DNA of 62,554 nucleotides from an uncultured Odoribacter sp. Lineage in GTDB: Bacteria > Bacteroidota > Bacteroidia > Bacteroidales > Marinifilaceae. Below the pieces are notes generated by a model, which did no database searches, was not told where the DNA came from, and was given only the letters and a program-made list of their open reading frames with translations. Position 1 is the first letter of the stretch, and each line of letters opens with the position of its first letter. Below are positions 8,048 through 17,140 of the stretch, piece by piece. The stretch is from the NCBI GenBank assembly GCA_910588375.1, contig CAJUQA010000009.1:1-62554 (forward strand), written 5' to 3'. The translations under genes and the position numbers were made by a program.

Positions 8048-9814
8048 ATGGATCATGGAATCTTTGAATTGCTGAAGCTGATCGGTTCGTTGGCATTGTT
8101 CCTTTACGGAATGAAGTTAATGAGCGAATCTCTCCAAAAGTTAGCCGGCAATAAAATGCGTCAGATTCTGACCGCAATGACCTCCAACCGCTTTACAGGT
8201 GTTCTTACAGGATTATTCATCACCGCCTTGATACAGAGTTCTTCCGCGACAACGGTAATGGTGGTCAGTTTCGTCAATGCCGGATTACTGGATCTGGTCG
8301 GTTCTATCGGAGTTATCTTAGGAGCCAACGTAGGGACCACGATTACCAGTTGGCTGGTAGCTGTTTTAGGATTAGGGAAATTCAGCATGAGCGATTTGGC
8401 CCTGCCTATTATCGGATGTGCCTTGCCTCTGCTGTTTTCCAAAAAACGTTCCCGCAAGAACTGGGGAGAGATGTTTGTGGGCTTCGGGTTGCTTTTTCTG
8501 GCACTCCGTTTCCTGCAGGAAAGCATGCCTACGAATCTCCACGATTATCCGGGTGTCGGAGAGTTTATCCAACAAATCAGTTTCTTGGGTTTCCGTTCGT
8601 GGATGATTTTTCTGCTTTTGGGTGCTGCCTTGACGACGCTTTTCCAATCTTCATCGGCCACCGTAGCCCTGACATTGGTCATCTGTTCCAAAGGATGGAT
8701 AGGCTATGAAGATGCCGCCGCGATGATTATGGGTGAAAATATCGGAACGACTATCACGGCCAATTTAGCAGCGGCCGTAGCCAATGTACAGGCCAAACGG
8801 GCTGCCCTCGCCCATTTTATAATCAATGTGTTCGGCGTGGTGTGGCTTTTTGCCATTTTCCCTTCTTTCCTGCATTTCATCGGCGATTTGTGCGTGACAC
8901 TTCATATTTCAAAATACAATCCGATTTATTCGGATCCCCGTTTATTAGAGGAAACTTTTTCACCGGCAGCCAGAGCCGGGGTCATTGCCTCCATTAATAT
9001 GGCAATGCCGTTGGTTTTATCTCTTTTCAACACCTTGGCAAAAGGAATCAATGTAGCCATTTTGATTTGGTTCACCCGGTTTATGGCCCAATTAGTCAGC
9101 CGCATTATTCCGCCTAAAGCGGGAGAAGATACCTTCAAACTAAAACACATTAAAATCGGTATGCTGTCCACACCGGACGCCTCGTTGTTTCAGGCCAAAC
9201 AGGAAATTTCGCATTACGGACAGAATACCCTTGAAATGTTCCACAAGATGGTGCAGGCTTATGACAAGCCCCGGGGGGAATTTGAAAAGGAATTCGACCG
9301 GCTCATGAAACTGGAAGACGAAAGCGACCAGGTGGAGGTCGAGATTGCAGATTACCTGACAAAGGTATCCGAATCCCGGTTGACTTCCGAGAACTCCCAG
9401 CGTGTCCGTGCCATGTTTAAAATCGTCTCCGAAATAGAGAGTGTCGCCGATTCGATATTGAACGTATCCAAAGCCATTCTGCGCCGACATGAGCAGGGTG
9501 TCGTTTTCCCGGACGAACTGAATCAGAAGGTGAAACACATGTTCACGTTGGTGGATTCCGCCATTTCGGTCATGTGTACGAATTTAAATCAGGAATACAC
9601 GGCTGTAAATTCAAAAAAAGCCTACGAATCGGAACATGCCATCAACGATTACCGTACTATTCTGAAACAGGAGCATCTGCAGGCAATAGAGGAGAAACGC
9701 TACAATTATACCACAGGTATCTTATACAACGATATTTTTTCCGAGTGTGAAAAAATAGGCGACTACGTAATCAATGTGACGCAAGCTATCAAAGAAATCG
9801 GCCACGAAAATTAA
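8048..9814 (+). CDS. Na/Pi cotransporter family protein with PhoU-like tail (copy 1)
   Basis: 588 residues. Inner-membrane sodium/phosphate symporter of the NptA/YjbB type. Two inverted membrane repeats each carry the family QSSSAT signature (ALIQSSSATTVMVVSF near residue 60; LFQSSSATVALTL near 200). After about residue 385 it becomes soluble and helical, like PhoU (KLEDESDQVEVEIADYLTKV), the part thought to regulate transport. The next gene, 18 bases on, is a close paralog in the same orientation, so the two are a tandem duplication and probably one transcript. The true substrate (phosphate or another anion) is inferred from the family. Confidence 0.9.
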   Translation: MDHGIFELLKLIGSLALFLYGMKLMSESLQKLAGNKMRQILTAMTSNRFTGVLTGLFITALIQSSSATTVMVVSFVNAGLLDLVGSIGVILGANVGTTITSWLVAVLGLGKFSMSDLALPIIGCALPLLFSKKRSRKNWGEMFVGFGLLFLALRFLQESMPTNLHDYPGVGEFIQQISFLGFRSWMIFLLLGAALTTLFQSSSATVALTLVICSKGWIGYEDAAAMIMGENIGTTITANLAAAVANVQAKRAALAHFIINVFGVVWLFAIFPSFLHFIGDLCVTLHISKYNPIYSDPRLLEETFSPAARAGVIASINMAMPLVLSLFNTLAKGINVAILIWFTRFMAQLVSRIIPPKAGEDTFKLKHIKIGMLSTPDASLFQAKQEISHYGQNTLEMFHKMVQAYDKPRGEFEKEFDRLMKLEDESDQVEVEIADYLTKVSESRLTSENSQRVRAMFKIVSEIESVADSILNVSKAILRRHEQGVVFPDELNQKVKHMFTLVDSAISVMCTNLNQEYTAVNSKKAYESEHAINDYRTILKQEHLQAIEEKRYNYTTGILYNDIFSECEKIGDYVINVTQAIKEIGHEN

Positions 9815-9832
9815 AAATCCCAGGGAGTAATT

Positions 9833-11524
9833 ATGAATTACGGACTTTTCGATTTTCTGAAATTAATCGGTTCTTTAGGTGTTTTTCTTTTCGGGATGAA
9901 ACTGATGAGCGAGGCTCTTCAGAAAGTGGCCGGTACAAAAATGCGGCAAATCCTGTCGGCCATGACGTCCAACCGGCTAAAAGGGGTCATTACCGGTATT
10001 CTCATCACAGCCATTATCCAGAGTAGTTCCGCCACGACAGTAATGGTGGTCAGTTTCGTCAATGCCGGACTGCTCAATCTGATTGAGTCCATCGGCGTCA
10101 TCATGGGAGCCAATGTCGGGACAACCGCTACCGCCTGGCTTATCTCCATTTTAGGATTTAAAATCAGCATGGCGGAAATATCCTTGCCCATGATTGGCTT
10201 GTGTCTGCCTTTGCTGTTTTCCACGAACCGTTCCCGGAAAAACTGGGGAGAGCTTATCATCGGTTTCGGGCTGCTGTTTATCGGTCTGGAGTTTCTGAAA
10301 GCGTCCATGCCCGATTTGCAGAATAATCCGGAAATATTCGAATTTCTCCGGGAATACACGGACATGGGGTATCCCTCCTATTTCCTTTTCCTGTTCATCG
10401 GGACCGTACTGACCATTTTAATCCAGTCTTCTTCGGCTACAATGGCCTTGACGCTGGTAATGTGCGCCAACGGCTGGATCAGTTTCGAGATTGCCGCTTC
10501 GATGGTATTGGGCGAAAACATCGGGACAACGGTGACGGCCAATTTGGCGGCGATGGTGGCCAATACGACAGCCAAGCGGGCGGCTTTAGCTCATTTCGTA
10601 TTCAATTTTTTCGGTGTCGTCTGGGTTTTGGCCATATTTCCTTTTTTCCTCGATTGGATTGAACACCTGTGCATAGTGCTGGGGATAGGCAATCCCGCCA
10701 CGGATGTGGGCGCCGTGCCCATGGCACTTTCACTTTTCCATACGGTATTCAATATTTCCAATGTATTGCTGCTTATCTGGTTCACCAAATTCATCGCCCG
10801 GGTGGTGAGCCGGTTGATTCCTATGCGCGAAAACAATAACGACGCCTTTACACTGAAACATATCAAAATCGGTTTACTTTCCACTCCCGAAGCCTCGTTG
10901 TTTCAGGCCCAGGAAGAAATTGCGCTTTATGCCAAAAACACGCAGGAAATGTTTCATCAGGTAACGGCGTGCCTGGAGATGCCGGTCAAAGACTTCGACA
11001 AAGCATTTGAGCATCTGGTAAAGCTGGAGGATGAAAGCGACAAAATAGAAATCGAAATTGCCCACTATCTGACGAAGGTATCGGAATCCAAACAGTCTAC
11101 CGAAAATTCCCAACGTATCCGGGCGATGTTTAAGATTGTGTCCGAAATCGAAAGTATTGCCGATTCTTCCTTGAATATCGCCAAGGCCATCCACCGCCGC
11201 AATGAACAGAAAGCGGTGTTTCCTGAGGAATTGACGGGGAAATTGAAGCACATGTTTTCATTGGTGGAGGACACATTGAATACGTTGTGCAGAAATCTGG
11301 CGATGGAATACAAAGAGGTAAATGACAAAAAAGCTTACGAGACGGAACAGGCGATTAATGACTACCGGACCATCCTGAAACAGGAGCATCTGATTGCCAT
11401 CGAGGAAAAACGCTATGATTATGCAACCGGCATCCTTTACAATGATATTTTCGCCGAGTGTGAAAAAATCGGAGATTATGCCATCAATGTGACTCAAGCG
11501 ATTAAAGAAATCGGGAAGCAATAA
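9833..11524 (+). CDS. Na/Pi cotransporter family protein with PhoU-like tail (copy 2)
   Basis: 563 residues, paralogous to the preceding protein over its whole length. It has the same QSSSAT signatures (IIQSSSATTVMVV, LIQSSSATMALTL) and the same C-terminal PhoU-like helices ending YNDIFAECEKIGDYAINVTQ. It is 25 residues shorter, mainly through a shorter loop before TM segments near residue 290. Keeping both copies suggests different affinity or regulation, which the sequence alone cannot show. Confidence 0.9.
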   Translation: MNYGLFDFLKLIGSLGVFLFGMKLMSEALQKVAGTKMRQILSAMTSNRLKGVITGILITAIIQSSSATTVMVVSFVNAGLLNLIESIGVIMGANVGTTATAWLISILGFKISMAEISLPMIGLCLPLLFSTNRSRKNWGELIIGFGLLFIGLEFLKASMPDLQNNPEIFEFLREYTDMGYPSYFLFLFIGTVLTILIQSSSATMALTLVMCANGWISFEIAASMVLGENIGTTVTANLAAMVANTTAKRAALAHFVFNFFGVVWVLAIFPFFLDWIEHLCIVLGIGNPATDVGAVPMALSLFHTVFNISNVLLLIWFTKFIARVVSRLIPMRENNNDAFTLKHIKIGLLSTPEASLFQAQEEIALYAKNTQEMFHQVTACLEMPVKDFDKAFEHLVKLEDESDKIEIEIAHYLTKVSESKQSTENSQRIRAMFKIVSEIESIADSSLNIAKAIHRRNEQKAVFPEELTGKLKHMFSLVEDTLNTLCRNLAMEYKEVNDKKAYETEQAINDYRTILKQEHLIAIEEKRYDYATGILYNDIFAECEKIGDYAINVTQAIKEIGKQ

Positions 11525-11545
11525 AAAGATGAAGTGAATAATTTC

Positions 11546-11553
11546 TATTTTTG
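11546..11553 (+). promoter_or_regulatory. Promoter -7 element for glycyl-tRNA synthetase
   Basis: TATTTTTG is an exact TAnnTTTG, 24 bases before the ATG at 11578; no clear -33 TTTG. Confidence 0.6.
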
Positions 11554-11577
11554 CAATTCTAAAATCAGATTATAATT

Positions 11578-13128
11578 ATGGCACAAGAAGATGTTTTTAA
11601 GAAATTAGTGGCGCATTGCAAAGAATACGGATATGTATTCCCTTCTTCCGATATATACGACGGTCTGGGAGCCGTATACGACTACGGGCAATACGGCGTG
11701 GAACTAAAAAACAATATCAAGCGGTATTGGTGGGAATCCATGGTACGGCTCCATGAAAATATCGTGGGCATCGATTCCGCCATCTTTATGCACCCCACTA
11801 TCTGGAAGGCTTCCGGACACGTGGATGCTTTCAATGACCCGCTTATCGACAACAAAGATTCAAAGAAAAGATACCGCGCGGACGTACTCATCGAAGACCA
11901 GATCGCCAAATATGACGAAAAGATTGAAAAGGATGTAGAAAAAGCGCGGAAACGCTTCGGGGAGAAATTCGACGAAACCCTGTTCCGGCAAACGAACCCG
12001 CAGATATTGGAACATATCCGCAAAAGGGACGCCCTGCAGGAACGCATGGCGGCAGCCCTGAACGCAAACGACCTGAATGAAGTGCGGCAGATTATTCTGG
12101 ACGAAAAAATCGTATGCCCCATTTCAGGCACTTGCAACTGGACGGAAGTACGGCAATTCAATCTGATGTTCTCTACGGAAATGGGCTCCACCGCCGAAGG
12201 TGCCAGCAAAATATACCTGCGTCCCGAAACGGCACAGGGCATATTTGTCAATTTCCTGAATGTGCAAAAGACGGGAAGAATGAAAATCCCGTTCGGTATA
12301 GCCCAAATCGGGAAGGCCTTCCGGAACGAGATTGTAGCCCGTCAGTTTATCTTCCGCATGCGTGAATTTGAACAGATGGAGATGCAGTTTTTCGTACGTC
12401 CCGGCAGCGAACTCGAATGGTTCAGTAAATGGAAGGAAACCCGTATGAAATGGCACCAGCTGTTAGGGTTCGGCGCAGAGAACTACCGCTTCCATGACCA
12501 TGAAAAACTGGCACACTATGCGAATGCCGCCACCGACATAGAATATCGCTTCCCCTTCGGATTCAAGGAGGTGGAAGGCATACACTCCCGTACGGATTTC
12601 GACCTGTCGCAACACCAGAAGTTTTCGGGCAAAAAGATTCAGTATTTCGATACCGAACTGAACGAATCCTATGTTCCGTATGTTATCGAGACTTCCATCG
12701 GCGTAGACCGTATGTTCCTGCAAATCATGTCGGCATCCTACTGCGAAGAAGACCTCAGCAAAGATGGAAGACAGGATTCGCGGGTTGTACTGAAATTACC
12801 GGCAGCCCTGGCTCCCGTAAAAATGGCCGTTATGCCTTTGGTAAAAAAAGACGGTCTGCCCGAGAAAGCCCAGAAAATCATGAATATGCTGAAATACGAT
12901 TTCAATTGCCAATATGATGAAAAAGATTCCATCGGTAAGCGTTATCGCCGCCAGGATGCCATCGGCACTCCCTTCTGCATCACGATTGACCATCAGACGC
13001 TGGAAGACAATGCCGTCACCATCCGCTACCGCGACACCATGGAACAGGAGCGCGTGGCTATTGACAGCTTAGCCGGTATTCTGAAAGAAAAAACCGACAT
13101 GCGGAATTTACTCCGGCAAATCGTCTGA
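11578..13128 (+). CDS. glyQS: Glycyl-tRNA synthetase, single-chain (dimeric) type
   Basis: 516 residues. Class II synthetase charging tRNA-Gly. It is of the homodimeric archaeal/eukaryotic-like type found in many Bacteroidetes, not the alpha2-beta2 type. Seen: the N-terminal GLGAVYDYGQYGVELKNNI, motif 2 region LRPETAQGIFVNF and FRNEI with an FRMREFEQMEMQFF stretch, motif 3 with ETSIGVDRMFLQI, and a C-terminal anticodon-binding domain (VKMAVMPLVKK...). A coiled insertion near residues 95-165 (KYDEKIEKDVEKARKRFGEK) is present. A clean terminator follows. Confidence 0.97.
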   Translation: MAQEDVFKKLVAHCKEYGYVFPSSDIYDGLGAVYDYGQYGVELKNNIKRYWWESMVRLHENIVGIDSAIFMHPTIWKASGHVDAFNDPLIDNKDSKKRYRADVLIEDQIAKYDEKIEKDVEKARKRFGEKFDETLFRQTNPQILEHIRKRDALQERMAAALNANDLNEVRQIILDEKIVCPISGTCNWTEVRQFNLMFSTEMGSTAEGASKIYLRPETAQGIFVNFLNVQKTGRMKIPFGIAQIGKAFRNEIVARQFIFRMREFEQMEMQFFVRPGSELEWFSKWKETRMKWHQLLGFGAENYRFHDHEKLAHYANAATDIEYRFPFGFKEVEGIHSRTDFDLSQHQKFSGKKIQYFDTELNESYVPYVIETSIGVDRMFLQIMSASYCEEDLSKDGRQDSRVVLKLPAALAPVKMAVMPLVKKDGLPEKAQKIMNMLKYDFNCQYDEKDSIGKRYRRQDAIGTPFCITIDHQTLEDNAVTIRYRDTMEQERVAIDSLAGILKEKTDMRNLLRQIV

Positions 13129-13160
13129 CGATTCTCCACGGAGCAAAGTACCTATATATA

Positions 13161-13201
13161 AAGGAGTGGAAAGTAAACTTTCCGCTCCTTATTTTTTATT
13201 T
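13161..13201 (+). terminator. Terminator after glyQS
   Basis: A 13-bp stem with one G-U pair (13161-13173 with 13178-13190), TAAA loop, then a T-rich tail. Confidence 0.85.
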
Positions 13202-13208
13202 TTCGGTT

Positions 13209-13294
13209 AGAAAGGTTGAAAGAGTTAAAACGGAGCTTCTCTTCCACTTTTTTAACCTTTTCAACATTTCAACTTCTTTAACTCTTTCAACTTT
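13209..13294. repeat. GGTTGAAA-type inverted repeat element, copy 1
   Basis: An 18-19 base arm at 13211-13229 (AAAGGTTGAAAGAGTTAAA) is repeated inverted at 13277-13294 with one mismatch, and further TTAACC/TTCAAC pieces fill the centre. Similar T/A-rich GTTGAAA/TTCAAC inverted elements lie right behind the gene at 13600-17052 and behind lspA, so it looks like a dispersed intergenic family. Confidence 0.6.
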
Positions 13295-13299
13295 TTTTC

Positions 13300-13307
13300 T
13301 ACCTTTG
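13300..13307 (+). promoter_or_regulatory. Promoter -7 element for the structured RNA / leader
   Basis: TACCTTTG, an exact TAnnTTTG, would start a transcript near 13311, which is where the first hairpin of the structured region begins. Confidence 0.6.
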
Positions 13308-13310
13308 TTC

Positions 13311-13547
13311 CGCTACGATGAGAATAAGCGTATTCCGTCGCAGCGGACATATTTAATTGAAGCGTTTAGATTTATCCTTAAATAGAAAATCGCCAATTTT
13401 CAGCAAGAAAGGATAAGCAGTATAAACGTTCACGTTTGCCGTATATATCTTCTATATACCCGGTCAAGCGTGGGTAACTGTTTATTTTCTTGCGGGTGTT
13501 TGGCGATACCTCTATTTAGATAAACTAAAGTTCCCACGCTTTTTTTT
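13311..13547 (+). ncRNA. Candidate structured RNA (small RNA or 5' leader), class unknown
   Basis: About 235 bases between a promoter element and a run of eight T (13540-13547). A first hairpin spans 13310-13345 (CCGCT with AGCGG, inner GAATA/TATTC). Then a long rod can form: 13360-13365 with 13536-13541, 13366-13369 with 13525-13528, 13371-13376 with 13519-13524, 13379-13385 with 13512-13518, TCGCCAA (13390) with TTGGCGA (13500), GCAAGAAA (13403) with TTTCTTGC (13486), and ATAAGCAG (13413) with CTGTTTAT (13478). Two small hairpins (AAACG-TTCA-CGTTT; GTATATA/TATATAC) sit at its tip. A competing 9-bp helix, 13466-13474 with 13533-13541, also uses the 3' strand. No reading frame explains it. 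It could be a free RNA (rod shape and size recall 6S RNA) or a leader attenuator for the gene at 13600. Confidence 0.5.
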
Positions 13548-13599
13548 GTCATTAACCAGCCTTTCCGGGAATTTTCAAGGTGCTAAGTAATTTTCGTGT

Positions 13600-16500
13600 A
13601 TGAAGAAATTATTTGGATGTGTCTGTGTGTGTCAAATCTTCTTGCCCGTGTTATTGTTGTTGTGTACAATTGCGGGCGTCAAAGCCAACAACATCCGTGT
13701 GGAGGGCAAAACGCGAGTCGTGAGTATCGTTAACGATACGGCTGTCATCGAAGTCACCCTGCGTTGGGACAACTCCTGGCGAGATGATTTCAACTGGGAT
13801 GCCGCCTGGGTGTTCTTCAAGTACAAGAAACGGGGATTGGAGAATCCGTGGCAGCATGCTTACCTTTCGTCTTCCGGTCATGTATTAAGTACTGCTGCCG
13901 GTAACGAGGGAGGCGGTTATGCTTACATGGTGGGAGCTAATGCCGGAAAGGTAAACGGTCTGTACGTCATGCGTAACGGAATCTCAGAAGGGAATGTCAG
14001 TGTACGACTACAGGCGAAATGGCCTTTAACGGGAAGTGGTTTAACTTCTACGGATTTCGGTGACGCTTTGAATGAGATTTACGTTGCTGTCCATGCCATT
14101 GAAATGGTGTATGTTCCTTACGGGGCGTATTACTTGGGGGATGCTTTTTCTTATGACAATTTGCAGAATAAAGCCCAAGGTTCTCCGCTTCCATCGGTTT
14201 ATGACATTATCGATAATAATTCCGGATATGAATACAGTATTAAGAGTTCGGTAATAACCGGTAGCGTAGATAACATTGCTGACCGGAGTTCTGCTGCCGC
14301 CTATCCCAATAGCTCCCTTTATTTTAATGCTGTCGGTGGCGGTTGGGTGCAAATAGATTTCAAAACACCGAAAACCATTCGTTATTTCGGGGTGTCTGCC
14401 GCCTCCAATTATTGTGCCGGTAGTCAGGATTGCCGTCCGAGTGGTAATTGGTATCTGACCGGTTCCAACGATTCATTGACTTGGAATCGTTTATATACTG
14501 GTGTCAATACTGATTGGTGGGGAACCGGTGTTGCCTATCCCGTTCAAAATACATTAAAAGTAACAAATCCGGGAAGTTATCGCTATTATCGCATCGAAAT
14601 GTCCGGAGCCGTACGCACAGACGACGGTATCGTCATACAGAGCATTGCCATGACAGAGAAAGATTTGGAGAGTTGTGTGGTTGATTCGGAAGAGGCTTTG
14701 ACTTTAGCATCAAGTCATACATCTTGGACAGGAACATTGGCAGCTTCCTATCCGAAAGGATATGCCGGTTTCTATGTGATGAAGTATGAAACAAGCCAGG
14801 AGCAGTATGTGGAGTTTTTGAACTCACTGACCCTTGACCAGCAGAAAGCGCGGGTAGCCAATAACAACTTTGCTGCCATGAAGAGAGGGGATTACGTCTT
14901 TGGGGATATGAAAAATCCGAGTTGTCGAAATGGTATCGTGTTTATCGAGCAACGGAAAGCAAATACACCCGTCGTGTTCGGTAACAATCTGAATCCTGCT
15001 AACGACCTTTTCAGTACAGATGACGGTCAGACGTTGGCTTGTAATTACATGAGTATCGAAGATATGATTGCTTATTGCAGTTGGAGCGGTTTACGTCCGA
15101 TGAGTGAGTTGGAATACGAAAAAGCGTGCCGTCGTTTCTATCCCCAAGTACCGGATAAAGGAGAATACGCCTGGAATACAAACAACGGAGTGAACCGTTT
15201 AAACGGATTAGGTGATTTAAATTATCGTGGTGATGAACGGGAACAGGCATTAAGTTATTTGAAGAATGTAAATAGCGGTACGACGAACAGTATCAACGGT
15301 CCCGTACGGTGCGGCTTGTTTGCTACGTCGGCTACGAATCAGACACAGGCAGGCGCGACCTATTGGGCTGTTATGGAAATGAGCGGGAATCTGAAAGAAT
15401 TGTGTGCCAATGTAAATTATAGCAATCTGAATGGCGGCAGTTGCGGTACGGGAGTGTACAATGCCAACTTGTGGGATAAGACGGCAACGAAATACGGTGT
15501 TCGCGGTGGCGGCTTCTCTTCTCCCGATAGTCTGTTACGTACTTCTGACCGCACGGAGGCAATGAATTACTTTACGACAATTACGCAGCGGGACAGTACG
15601 GTAGGATTCCGCGGAGTGTACAGTCTGTCGGGCATCAAAATAGAGGGAGGGAAAATTCAGGGCGATACAACCTGCCCCGGCAATGAATTGCGTATAGTCA
15701 ATGTGCAGGCGCCGTCTTGTCCGGATTTTCCCGATATGCGTTTTCAATACAATTGGTACGTGAAGAAACCGGGGGAGGCGAAGTTTGACATTATTTCCAA
15801 TGCGAGCGGGGAGTCTTTCACTTACAAGGATTTTGAGAATACCACAACTTCTTTTGTCACCTATCAATTCAAACGTGTGGGGATATGTGCTATGGGTATG
15901 GCGGAAACAATAACGAATGTGTACGTGGCGCCTGTTCCTTGGACAGAGAATTTTGAAACTTATGCCAATGTATACCCTTCTTTCCAAATTAATATTAATT
16001 CCATATGGAAAAGTATGTTACATACTGATTGGAGGTTGAATAATCCTCCTGCAGAAATCTCATTTGCAACTACAACAGGAGTAGTTTCCGGATTGGCAGA
16101 TAATTCCATATTTATTATGGAGGTGAGGGTATCTACGGAAAAATGTCCGGGACAGGAATGGAAAAAAACAGTGGAAGTTATCCGGCAATTCAATTATACA
16201 GGTGCGGAACAATCGATTACTTTGAAACCGGGAGACTATAAGATAGAATGTTGGGGAGCACAGGGTGGTCGTGGAGGTGGTCAAGGAACTGCCGGTGGAG
16301 CAGGAGGATATACAAGAGGAGAAATCAATTTTATATCTCCAGAAAAAATTTATGTCTATGTTGGACAAAGAGGTGGGTCAAATAGTGGTATTTATGGCGT
16401 CGGAGGATCCTTTAATGGAGGAGGTGGAGGAGGGAGAGGTATTCATAATTGGCCGGGTGGATGTGCCGGAGGAGGGGCTTCGGATATTCGTTTAGAAGGG

Positions 16501-17052
16501 GGAACGTGGAGTAGTACTTCTTCTTTAAGATCCCGGATTATGGTAGCCGGTGGTGGAGGTGGTGCAGGTACTAATTCAACTCCATCTGCAGCTGGTGGTT
16601 TAAACGGGTATAATTGTAAAACAGCAGGAGGTACTGTAATATATGGTGCATCTCAGGTTGCTGGATATGCATTTGGTTGGGGATGTACCGGAAGAAATTG
16701 TTCCAATGCATACTTGTGTGGTGCGGAAGGAAATGGCGGTGGCGGTGGCGGATATTATGGAGGTCGAGCATTTACCGGACAAGGTCAGTATACGGATGCC
16801 GGTGGTGCTGGCGGTTCGTCATTTATTTCCGGACACAACGGTTGTGATGCGATAAATAGTTCGGGAAGTCATACGGGACAATCTATCCATTATTCCGGAT
16901 TTTATTTCACGAATACGATGATGATTGACGGTGCCGGTTATCAATGGACAACGGCCAAAGGAAGTTATGTCGGAATGCCGAACTTAGCGGGGACGGGGAC
17001 AATGACCGGAAATACAGGAAACGGACAAGTGAAAATCAGACCGGTGAATTAA
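13600..17052 (+). CDS. Large modular surface protein: discoidin-like, SUMF1-like, Ig-like and ALK-type glycine-rich domains
   Basis: 1150 residues. Signal peptide 1-29 (cleavage after VKA). Residues 30-165 form a beta-rich domain repeated in related Bacteroidetes proteins (LRWDNSWRDDFNWDAAWVFF). The SUMF1-like domain opens at about 168 (MVYVPYGAYYLGD), is interrupted by an F5/8-type-C (discoidin)-like domain at about 216-350 (WVQIDFKTPKTIRYFGVSA, WYLTGSNDSLTW, YYRIEMSG), and resumes at 389 (FYVMKYETSQ) to 669 (GFRG). An Ig-like domain (about 712-770) and a glycine-rich domain (876-1150; IECWGAQGG, repeated GGGGGG, GGASDIR) like that of animal ALK/LTK receptors follow. The core is nearly identical to the gene at 1-1952, but the C-terminus is unrelated. 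Likely secreted and adhesive; the ligand is unknown. Confidence 0.85.
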   Translation: MKKLFGCVCVCQIFLPVLLLLCTIAGVKANNIRVEGKTRVVSIVNDTAVIEVTLRWDNSWRDDFNWDAAWVFFKYKKRGLENPWQHAYLSSSGHVLSTAAGNEGGGYAYMVGANAGKVNGLYVMRNGISEGNVSVRLQAKWPLTGSGLTSTDFGDALNEIYVAVHAIEMVYVPYGAYYLGDAFSYDNLQNKAQGSPLPSVYDIIDNNSGYEYSIKSSVITGSVDNIADRSSAAAYPNSSLYFNAVGGGWVQIDFKTPKTIRYFGVSAASNYCAGSQDCRPSGNWYLTGSNDSLTWNRLYTGVNTDWWGTGVAYPVQNTLKVTNPGSYRYYRIEMSGAVRTDDGIVIQSIAMTEKDLESCVVDSEEALTLASSHTSWTGTLAASYPKGYAGFYVMKYETSQEQYVEFLNSLTLDQQKARVANNNFAAMKRGDYVFGDMKNPSCRNGIVFIEQRKANTPVVFGNNLNPANDLFSTDDGQTLACNYMSIEDMIAYCSWSGLRPMSELEYEKACRRFYPQVPDKGEYAWNTNNGVNRLNGLGDLNYRGDEREQALSYLKNVNSGTTNSINGPVRCGLFATSATNQTQAGATYWAVMEMSGNLKELCANVNYSNLNGGSCGTGVYNANLWDKTATKYGVRGGGFSSPDSLLRTSDRTEAMNYFTTITQRDSTVGFRGVYSLSGIKIEGGKIQGDTTCPGNELRIVNVQAPSCPDFPDMRFQYNWYVKKPGEAKFDIISNASGESFTYKDFENTTTSFVTYQFKRVGICAMGMAETITNVYVAPVPWTENFETYANVYPSFQININSIWKSMLHTDWRLNNPPAEISFATTTGVVSGLADNSIFIMEVRVSTEKCPGQEWKKTVEVIRQFNYTGAEQSITLKPGDYKIECWGAQGGRGGGQGTAGGAGGYTRGEINFISPEKIYVYVGQRGGSNSGIYGVGGSFNGGGGGGRGIHNWPGGCAGGGASDIRLEGGTWSSTSSLRSRIMVAGGGGGAGTNSTPSAAGGLNGYNCKTAGGTVIYGASQVAGYAFGWGCTGRNCSNAYLCGAEGNGGGGGGYYGGRAFTGQGQYTDAGGAGGSSFISGHNGCDAINSSGSHTGQSIHYSGFYFTNTMMIDGAGYQWTTAKGSYVGMPNLAGTGTMTGNTGNGQVKIRPVN

Positions 17053-17118
17053 AAGGTTAAAAAGTGGAAGAGGTGGAAACGTTGAAAGGCAGGCTTCTTT
17101 TCAACTTTTCACCCCATT
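17052..17118. repeat. GTTGAAA-type inverted repeat element, copy 2
   Basis: Immediately after the stop codon, AAAAGGTTAAAAAG, GTTGAAA (17081-17087) and TTTCAAC/TTCAAC (around 17099 and 17118) form imperfect inverted pairs. Layout and base composition resemble the elements at 13209-13294 and 42694-42768. Confidence 0.45.
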
Positions 17119-17140
17119 CAACGCTTATACTTTTCCCAGG

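Noticed and set aside
13311..13547. Definite assignment as 6S RNA, RNase P or tmRNA
   Set aside because: Size and rod shape fit 6S loosely, but I recognise no diagnostic sequence of any of these; class left open.
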